Assembly (NCBI GenBank): GCA_947311505.1
Contig: CAMZLL010000053.1
Span: forward strand, 1-33,132
Direction of reading: 5' to 3'
Source of the DNA: an uncultured Cryomorphaceae bacterium
Lineage (GTDB): Bacteria; Bacteroidota; Bacteroidia; Flavobacteriales_D; Parvicellaceae
Length of the DNA: 33,132 bases
Below are positions 27,687-33,132 of this stretch, in pieces. The notes beneath the pieces are model-generated. The model had not been told where the DNA came from and ran no database searches. It saw nothing but the letters and a program-made list of their open reading frames with translations. The translations under genes and the position numbers were made by a program. Position 1 is the first letter of the stretch. Each line of letters opens with the position of its first letter.

Positions 27687-28565
27687 TTAATTTCTTCTAT
27701 CCTGTCCCCAAAGTAGTTTTTTACGAATGGTTTTGAAGAAGTTTTGATATTCAAATTGCACCAAATGAATGGAGAATTCAGATTTGTTAAGGGTTATTTC
27801 CTCAGTGATGGGTATCGGCTTTGAATGTGAATCTAAGGTTACTAAAACATCTTCTTGTCGTCCTTCAACTTTAACTTTTATTTCTACATCATTGGGTACT
27901 ATGATAGGTCTCGCGGTAAGATTGTGTGGTGCTATGGGGTTGATGATAAAACTGGCACTTGAAGGGTCTAGAATTGGGCCTCCACAGCTTAGAGAGTAGG
28001 CAGTAGATCCTGTAGGAGTGCTGATAATAAGACCATCTGCCCAGTATGAGTTTAAAAATTCGCCATTTACGTATGTGTGTAGGGTTAGCATCGAAGCGGT
28101 ATCTTTCTTATGGATGGTCACTTCATTTAGTGCAAAATTATCTGTGCCAAATGCGTTTGACTCGGATTGCATAGAGAGCAAACTTCGATTTTCAAGTCTA
28201 TAATTACCCTCGATGAGCTGCTTTAGTACTATTTCTACGTCTTCTTTTGCATTGTTAGCAAGGAAACCCAGCCTACCTGTGTTGATTCCCACGATAGGAA
28301 TATTTGAATCGCCAATAGAGGTTATGGTGTCTAAAATAGTTCCATCGCCACCAATACTGATTACAAAATCAATATGTCCTTCTAGTTTTTTAGAATCGCT
28401 ATATGTAGGAGAGTCAAAAGGAGGATATGCTCTATTTTTTATAAATTTAGCAAACTTATCATAAGTAATTGATTCAATATTATATTCGGAAAATAGCGTA
28501 TATAATTTTGCAATCATTTCATCAGCCTCTTCATCAAAGCGTTTTCCGTAAACAACTATTTTCAT
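27687..28565 (-). CDS. nadK: NAD kinase
   Basis: NadK phosphorylates NAD to NADP in the cytoplasm. The 292-aa product has the diagnostic GGDGT (72-76), the NTGRLGFLA segment, FALNEVTIHKKD, and the conserved region around DGLIISTPTGSTAYSLSCGGPI plus INPIAPHNLTARPIIVP. Length is typical. It is the first gene of the nadK-DUF6089-uppS-bamA-ompH block and is preceded by a 228-nt spacer. Confidence 0.97.
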   Translation of the reverse strand: MKIVVYGKRFDEEADEMIAKLYTLFSEYNIESITYDKFAKFIKNRAYPPFDSPTYSDSKKLEGHIDFVISIGGDGTILDTITSIGDSNIPIVGINTGRLGFLANNAKEDVEIVLKQLIEGNYRLENRSLLSMQSESNAFGTDNFALNEVTIHKKDTASMLTLHTYVNGEFLNSYWADGLIISTPTGSTAYSLSCGGPILDPSSASFIINPIAPHNLTARPIIVPNDVEIKVKVEGRQEDVLVTLDSHSKPIPITEEITLNKSEFSIHLVQFEYQNFFKTIRKKLLWGQDRRN

Positions 28566-28726
28566 TTTATTTAGTTTACCCGAATTATTCCCAATTTTTC
28601 TATTATAAAGTCAAACTAACTGCAATACACGAAGATTATCGAAGTTTACTTAGCTCAAAATAGGGTTATAATTCCTTTTCTTAAAAACTTCTATACTTCT
28701 CAATTCTATTAGTATTATGTCTTTTC

Positions 28727-28772
28727 ATAACGAAAACCTTTGAATAATTCGAGTTAAGAAGGTTTTCGTTAT
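28727..28772. repeat. 14-bp inverted repeat in the nadK / carboxyltransferase spacer
   Basis: ATAACGAAAACCTT and AAGGTTTTCGTTAT pair perfectly around an 18-nt loop, 22 nt after the carboxyltransferase stop. The stem is strong, but no T-tract follows on the minus strand. It may be a weak terminator, an mRNA 3' end stabiliser or a protein-binding palindrome. The rest of the 28566-28793 spacer shows no gene and no convincing promoter for nadK. Confidence 0.6.
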
Positions 28773-28793
28773 CAAAATGCTTCGATTTTTTTA

Positions 28794-30431
28794 TTAAACT
28801 TGCATTACACCTACATTGTATCTTTTATCCGTGGGAGCTTGATTGGCAGCTTCTATGCCCATAGAAATCCATGTACGAGTATCCAAAGGGTCAATTATAG
28901 CATCTAACCAAATTCTGGAAGCGGCATAATATGGAGAGGTTTGCGCATCATAGCGAGATTTGATTTTGTTGTACATTTTTTCTTCAGCTTCTTTGTCTAT
29001 TTCTTCTCCTTTTGATTTTTTACTTGCTACTTCTATTTGCATCAAAACTTTAGCTGCTTGTGCTCCCCCCATTACAGCTAGCTTGCATGAAGGCCATCCT
29101 ACTATTAGCCTTGGGTCGTATGCTTTTCCACACATTGCATAATTTCCTGCACCATATGAGTTCCCTATTATTATAGTGAATTTAGGAACTACTGAATTTG
29201 ACATTGCACTTACTAATTTGGCACCGTCCTTAATTATTCCTCCATGTTCAGATCGTGAACCAACCATAAATCCTGTTACATCTTGTAAAAATACCAAAGG
29301 AATTTTCTTTTGGTTGCAATTCATTATAAATCGAGCAGCTTTATCAGCAGAATCACTATAAATGACACCTCCAAATTGCATTTCACCTTTTTTATTTTTT
29401 ATTATTTCTCTATTGTTGGCAACAATCCCTACTGACCAGCCATCAATACGAGCATAGCCACATAGGATTGTTTTTCCATATCCTTTTTTGTATTCGGTGA
29501 ATTTGGACTCATCAACCAATCGTTTTATAATTTCAATTGACTGATACGGTGTCGTCCGATCTTCAGGAAGGATGCCGTAAATTTCATTTTCATCTAAAGT
29601 TGGGGTTTTAGATTTTTCTCTGCTATAACCTGCATCTTCTATATTCCCTATTTTATCAAATATATCTCTGATGGTTTGTAAACACTCTTTGTCATCTTTA
29701 GATTTATAATCAGTAACACCGCTAATTTCACAGTGACTTGTAGCACCACCTAGTGTTTCGTTGTCGATAATTTCTCCTACCGCAGCTTTTACTAGATAAG
29801 ATCCTGCTAAAAAGATACTTCCGGTTTTATCAACGATAAGCGCTTCGTCACTCATAATGGGTAGGTACGCTCCACCTGCAACGCAACTTCCCATGATTGC
29901 AGATATTTGCGTTATTCCCATAGAGCTCATTATGGCATTGTTTCTAAACATACGTCCAAAATGTTCTTTATCTGGAAATATTTCATCTTGCATAGGTAAG
30001 AATACGCCAGCACTATCTACTAAATAGATAATTGGTAATTTGTTTTCGATAGCAATTTCTTGGGCTCTTAAATTCTTTTTTGCGGTTATTGGAAACCAAG
30101 CTCCTGCTTTTACGGTGGCATCATTGGCCACTACTATACATTGTCTTTCTGCTACGTATCCTATTACTACCACAACTCCACCACTGGGACAACCTCCGTA
30201 TTCTTTGTACATTCCATTACCAGCAAAAGCTCCTATTTCAATCCTATTTGCGTTTTTGTCGAGTAATAAATCAATTCGTTCTCTGGCTGTTAACTTTCCT
30301 TTTTTGTGATGCTTTTCTATTTTTTTTTCTCCTCCTCCTAAGTAAACTTTATCTAACGCGCTGTTTAGATCTGATACCATCATTTTGTTTACATCTTCAT
30401 TCTTGTTGAATGCTAATTCTTTTGCTTTCAT
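28794..30431 (-). CDS. Acyl-CoA carboxylase beta (carboxyltransferase) subunit, methylcrotonyl-CoA type
   Basis: The start is the ATG at 30431 (MKAKELAFNKNEDVNKMM, 545 aa). The track's extra 59 residues come from repeat-like non-coding sequence and do not resemble the family. The crotonase-fold carboxyltransferase domains are highly typical: GAWFPITAKKNLRAQEIA, YLVDSAGVFLPMQDEIFPDKEHFG, SCVAGGAYLPIMSDEALIVDKTGSIFLAGSYLV and ETLGGATSHCEISGVTDY match 3-methylcrotonyl-CoA carboxylase beta. The enzyme moves CO2 from carboxybiotin to an acyl-CoA, here probably in leucine breakdown, though a broader substrate range is possible. No alpha subunit is adjacent; a biotin carboxylase start lies at the other end of the window. 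Confidence 0.94.
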   Translation of the reverse strand: MKAKELAFNKNEDVNKMMVSDLNSALDKVYLGGGEKKIEKHHKKGKLTARERIDLLLDKNANRIEIGAFAGNGMYKEYGGCPSGGVVVVIGYVAERQCIVVANDATVKAGAWFPITAKKNLRAQEIAIENKLPIIYLVDSAGVFLPMQDEIFPDKEHFGRMFRNNAIMSSMGITQISAIMGSCVAGGAYLPIMSDEALIVDKTGSIFLAGSYLVKAAVGEIIDNETLGGATSHCEISGVTDYKSKDDKECLQTIRDIFDKIGNIEDAGYSREKSKTPTLDENEIYGILPEDRTTPYQSIEIIKRLVDESKFTEYKKGYGKTILCGYARIDGWSVGIVANNREIIKNKKGEMQFGGVIYSDSADKAARFIMNCNQKKIPLVFLQDVTGFMVGSRSEHGGIIKDGAKLVSAMSNSVVPKFTIIIGNSYGAGNYAMCGKAYDPRLIVGWPSCKLAVMGGAQAAKVLMQIEVASKKSKGEEIDKEAEEKMYNKIKSRYDAQTSPYYAASRIWLDAIIDPLDTRTWISMGIEAANQAPTDKRYNVGVMQV

Positions 30432-30690
30432 ATAATCGTGTGTGTTGAAGGTACGAAGATAGTAATTTTTAGGTTTAATGTATGATGTCTTATGTAGAAT
30501 GTACGATGTCCTACCTGAATCGAATATTGGTTGATGTTGAATGAAGGTATAGAATAGTCTATTTAGAGACTTTCGGTTGCAATTATTCAATCTCCGATTA
30601 GTTTTCAATTCCTTAAAAAAACATTTTATCCATGTTCATATATTCAATAAATCGTTTATTCGTTTCGTGGCATCTAAATATTATTTTAAA
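30432..30690. other. Divergent intergenic spacer with a short imperfect repeat
   Basis: This 5' spacer lies between the carboxyltransferase gene and bshA. Two 14-nt units, TGTATGATGTCTTA (30479-30492) and TGTACGATGTCCTA (30500-30513), differ at two positions and are separated by 7 nt. I saw no convincing gene here, and no clear promoter for the carboxyltransferase gene. Confidence 0.5.
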
Positions 30691-30698
30691 TACTTTTG
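30691..30698 (+). promoter_or_regulatory. -7 element (TACTTTTG) of bshA
   Basis: TACTTTTG matches TAnnTTTG and lies 21 nt before the bshA ATG. A clear TTG -33 element is not present at the usual spacing. Confidence 0.5.
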
Positions 30699-30719
30699 CA
30701 ACATCAATAAAAAGAATAA

Positions 30720-31850
30720 ATGAAAATAGGCATTGTTTTATACCCAACATTTGGAGGGAGTGGAGTAGTAGCAACAGAATTAGGGAAGTCATTAGCGTCA
30801 AAAGGTCATGAAATCCATTTTATAACGTATAGCTTGCCTGTAAGGTTAGATCGTTTGAGAGAGAATATTTTCTTTCATGAAGTGATGGTCAGCGATTATC
30901 CACTTTTTGATCATACGCCTTATGAACAAGTGCTTACAAGTAAATTGGTAGATGTAGTAAAATATGAGAAACTAGATTTACTGCATTGTCATTATGCTAT
31001 ACCACATGCTACAGCAGCTTATATGGCTCAGCAAATCTTAAAAGAGGAAGGTATCAACATACCTTTTATCACCACACTTCATGGTACAGATATTACTTTG
31101 GTAGGGAAAGATCCTTCTTTTGAACCTGTAATTACTTTTTCGATTAATAAATCTACTATTGTTACAGCAGTATCAGCGTCTTTGAAGAAAGATACTTTAG
31201 AACATTTTCATGTCAATAGAGAAATTCATGTTGTGCCAAATTTTATATGTATCAAAAGCTATCAATTAGATAATAATGAAAAGTATAAAAAGAGGTATGC
31301 GCCCAATGGAGAGCTTTTAATTACGCACATATCTAATTTTAGAGCGGTTAAAAGAGTGCCGGACGTAATGGCTATTTTTAAAAAAATCATTGAAAAAGGA
31401 ATTAATGCAAAGTTGCTGTTGGTAGGAGATGGACCAGAAAGAGTAATAGCAGAACATCAATCTAGAGAATGGGGATATTGCGATAAGGTGATGTTTTTGG
31501 GGAATTTAAAGTCAACAGTTGAAGTATTGGCTATTTCAGATTTGTTTTTACTTCCTTCAGAAACCGAAAGTTTTGGATTAGCAGCATTAGAGGCTCAGGC
31601 TGCACGAGTTCCTGTTATTGCAAGTAACACAGGTGGGATCCCCGAAGCTGTTGAGCACGGTTTTTCTGGTTTCTTATCAGATGTTGGAAATACTGAAGAT
31701 ATGGCTGAGAATGCTGTGGCTATTATTAAAGATCCTGAAACGTTGGAGCAATTTAAAAAGAACGCATACGCACAAGCTGAAAAGTTCGATATTGATCAAA
31801 TCTTACCTGTTTATGAAGAACTTTACAAATGGGCAATTAAGGATCGTTAA
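30720..31850 (+). CDS. bshA: N-acetyl-alpha-D-glucosaminyl L-malate synthase BshA
   Basis: BshA is a GT4 glycosyltransferase that joins GlcNAc from UDP-GlcNAc to L-malate, the first step of bacillithiol synthesis. The 376-aa product begins MKIGIVLYPTFGGSGVVATELG and continues with HEIHFITYSLPVRL, HCHYAIPHATAAY and TTLHGTDITLVG, the standard BshA N-domain. The C-domain carries the GT4 nucleotide-sugar motif ETESFGLAALEAQAARVPVIAS and GGIPEAV. This implies a bacillithiol-using organism; bshB and bshC are not in the window. The next gene begins 4 nt after its stop. Confidence 0.96.
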   Translation: MKIGIVLYPTFGGSGVVATELGKSLASKGHEIHFITYSLPVRLDRLRENIFFHEVMVSDYPLFDHTPYEQVLTSKLVDVVKYEKLDLLHCHYAIPHATAAYMAQQILKEEGINIPFITTLHGTDITLVGKDPSFEPVITFSINKSTIVTAVSASLKKDTLEHFHVNREIHVVPNFICIKSYQLDNNEKYKKRYAPNGELLITHISNFRAVKRVPDVMAIFKKIIEKGINAKLLLVGDGPERVIAEHQSREWGYCDKVMFLGNLKSTVEVLAISDLFLLPSETESFGLAALEAQAARVPVIASNTGGIPEAVEHGFSGFLSDVGNTEDMAENAVAIIKDPETLEQFKKNAYAQAEKFDIDQILPVYEELYKWAIKDR

Positions 31851-31854
31851 TTCG

Positions 31855-32706
31855 ATGAAGCAATTATATTACACTGTATTAATAAGTCTGATTTTTCTTT
31901 CGAGTTGCAGATTACATGTATTTAAAATTTTTGATTTACGACCAAAAAGTAGTAGAAGTCTGAAAGCAGATTCAATTAGTGTTACTATATTATTGCAAAA
32001 AATGGAGGAAGCTTATGGATTAAAAACTTGGAATTCAATAGAAGCTTATTCTATCGATTTTGAAGATGAATTTTATGGGTTTATGGGCAAACAAGCCAAT
32101 CCTTTTGACGCTAAAAATATTAGTTTTAAGTTGAGCTATATACCGGGAGCTTTTGATGGACGCTTGGATTTTATATTGAACACCAAAGCCCGAAACAGTT
32201 GGGGTATTCAAGATTGGAATACCTATGTGTTAACAGATTCTGAGTTGATATTTAAGAACAAAAGAGATATTACCTTTTGGCTACCCACGTATCAATATTT
32301 TATTGAATTTCCAATACGAATTCAAACTGCAACTGCTAAGTCATATATTGGAGATAGCATTATTGAAGGGAAGGATTGTAGTGGAGTTATAGTTTCATGG
32401 AATACGCTAGAACCTCAAAGAAAAATAGATCAATATTTAGTTTGGTTGTCTAAGGAGACCAATAGAATAGATAAGTTGGAATATACAATTTCGGAGGAAT
32501 ATAGATTTTTAACAGAATCTGTTTTATATCAGGACTACAAAGATTATAACGGTATCATTCTTCCCTCTTCTCTGCCTGTATCATCAAACCTGTTAAAAGA
32601 AGGGCAATTACTTCATACAATGCGGATTAAAACTTTCACTACTAATGTAGTTTCAATAAAAGATTTACGTCTCGGTTCTGACTTGAAAAAAGACCGGAAG
32701 AAATAA
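31855..32706 (+). CDS. Hypothetical lipoprotein downstream of bshA
   Basis: The track ORF starts inside bshA at 31618, but the ATG at 31855 begins a lipoprotein signal (MKQLYYTVLISLIFLSSC, Cys18), giving 283 aa. The mature part is rich in beta-strand patterns with many aromatic residues (AYSIDFEDEFYGFMGKQ, ITFWLPTYQYFIEFP, YLVWLSKETNRIDKLEYTI). The layout recalls LolA/LolB-like or DUF6503-like lipid-binding lipoproteins, but I do not recognise the family with confidence. Four-base spacing to bshA indicates co-transcription. A strong hairpin follows. Confidence 0.82.
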   Translation: MKQLYYTVLISLIFLSSCRLHVFKIFDLRPKSSRSLKADSISVTILLQKMEEAYGLKTWNSIEAYSIDFEDEFYGFMGKQANPFDAKNISFKLSYIPGAFDGRLDFILNTKARNSWGIQDWNTYVLTDSELIFKNKRDITFWLPTYQYFIEFPIRIQTATAKSYIGDSIIEGKDCSGVIVSWNTLEPQRKIDQYLVWLSKETNRIDKLEYTISEEYRFLTESVLYQDYKDYNGIILPSSLPVSSNLLKEGQLLHTMRIKTFTTNVVSIKDLRLGSDLKKDRKK

Positions 32707-32719
32707 GTTACTAAATAAT

Positions 32720-32751
32720 AAAGGGTGTTTTTATTAAGAAAAACACCCTTT
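32720..32751. terminator. Bidirectional terminator between convergent genes
   Basis: A perfect 13-bp stem (AAAGGGTGTTTTT with AAAAACACCCTTT) encloses a 6-nt loop. It lies 14 nt after the lipoprotein stop and 17 nt before the end of the opposite-strand ORF, and it can serve both. Confidence 0.88.
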
Positions 32752-32768
32752 ATGTATTTTGATTAAAT

Positions 32769-33029
32769 CTATTTCCTAATGATCATCTTTTCATTCATAA
32801 CCTCTGCATTGGATAATTCAAATGAAATAATGTATGAACCAGAACTCAAAGATGAAACATCAATGTAGCTTTGTTCAATACTAACATTTGCTGTAGTTAC
32901 AACGGTACCAAGTAAATCGTAAACAACAACTTTTGTTATCGTTTCATCTTGATAGTCTAAATCAAAATTTACAAAATCAGATGCTGGGTTAGGATAAACT
33001 TGTATTTCTACATCACTCAAGTTTCGCAT
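32769..33029 (-). pseudogene. Orphan T9SS type A sorting domain, likely remnant of a secreted cargo protein
   Basis: The 86-aa ORF is nothing but a C-terminal T9SS sorting domain: VEIQVYPNPASDFVNFDL, VVVYDLLGTVV, LSSGSYIISFEL and a basic end (EKMIIRK). Such domains normally close proteins of several hundred residues that also carry an N-terminal signal peptide, and this ORF has none. The codon directly before the ATG is TAG, and a TAA lies two codons further up in the same frame, so no longer reading frame exists here. It could be a decayed or recombined cargo gene. A real miniature protein is less likely because it could not reach the periplasm. Confidence 0.6.
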
Positions 33030-33035
33030 CTACGA

Positions 33036-33132
33036 TTAAGCTGCCTGTTTATAAGGTTTTTCTCGATTTTGATAAATTTTAAGGAAATCAAATTTATGAG
33101 AATAAGTAATTAATTTACTGATAGTTACCTCT
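33036..33132 (-). CDS. Possible C-terminal end of an unidentified gene (partial)
   Basis: A reading frame stays open from the window edge to a TAA at 33036-33038 and encodes 31 residues. These are basic and coding-like in composition (KFDFLKIYQNREKPYKQAA at the end). It is too short to identify. It lies in the same frame as the orphan sorting domain but is separated from it by TAA-TCG-TAG. It may be an ordinary gene end, a mobile-element gene end, or chance. Confidence 0.3.
   Translation of the reverse strand, partial: EVTISKLITYSHKFDFLKIYQNREKPYKQAA

Noticed and set aside
27548-27754. 68-aa ORF between nadK and the first DUF6089 gene
   Set aside because: It overlaps both genes in another frame, and the sequence has no coding features.
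30040-30409. Two plus-strand ORFs (89 and 109 aa) inside the carboxyltransferase gene
   Set aside because: They are antisense shadows of conserved carboxyltransferase motifs.
30613-30801. 62-aa minus-strand ORF overlapping the bshA start
   Set aside because: It is antisense to the well-supported BshA N-terminus and promoter, with no family resemblance.
31618-31854. N-terminal extension of the lipoprotein ORF inside bshA
   Set aside because: It is an out-of-frame read of bshA. The ATG at 31855 starts a proper lipoprotein signal.

Overview
The window comes from an AT-rich member of the Bacteroidota, most likely a flavobacterium-like lineage. Four things point there: C-terminal type IX secretion (T9SS) sorting domains on three products, promoters with the Bacteroidota -7 element TAnnTTTG, a bacillithiol synthase (BshA), and the order nadK / DUF6089 / uppS / bamA / ompH / ompH / murI that is common in this phylum. 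No tRNA, rRNA, CRISPR array or complete insertion sequence was seen.

Left part (1-9.7 kb, all minus strand). A truncated biotin carboxylase subunit is followed by a conserved 75-aa protein. Next are two very large secreted proteins: a YaaH-type GH18 glycosidase and an N-acetylmuramoyl-L-alanine amidase. They have different catalytic heads but a homologous tail of about 670 residues (CUB, Ig-like with a LamG-like insert, FN3, two PKD-like domains, T9SS signal). Both heads fit cleavage of peptidoglycan or chitin-like polymers outside the cell. An outer-membrane barrel protein and a membrane-anchored YceI-domain protein close this block.

Thiamine operon (9.78-16.03 kb, plus strand). A TAnnTTTG promoter feeds directly into a TPP riboswitch, then thiS-thiC-thiE/tenI-like-thiD-thiE-thiG-thiH with ATGA overlaps at three junctions. 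A 20-bp hairpin plus T-tract ends it. The operon makes both thiamine precursors and joins them, but thiF, the ThiS adenylyltransferase, is absent from this window.

Middle (16.05-20.3 kb). An AAA/DUF4143 ATPase has its promoter placed so close to the ATG that the mRNA may be leaderless. It converges with nadE. A small SRP RNA gene and an LTA4-hydrolase-like M1 aminopeptidase lipoprotein follow, each with a readable promoter.

Envelope block (20.35-28.57 kb, minus strand). nadK, two tandem DUF6089 proteins, uppS, bamA and two OmpH/Skp chaperones precede a terminator and murI. The block links outer-membrane protein assembly with undecaprenyl lipid and D-glutamate supply for the cell wall.

Right end (28.8-33.1 kb). 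This holds an MCC-type acyl-CoA carboxylase beta subunit (minus), bshA with a closely coupled unknown lipoprotein (plus), a bidirectional terminator, and an orphan 86-aa ORF that is only a T9SS sorting domain. A separate reading frame runs off the window end beside it.

The least ordinary points are the shared-scaffold hydrolase pair, with a probably inactive lysozyme-like domain in the amidase; the thiF-less thi operon; the leaderless candidate; and the orphan sorting domain.
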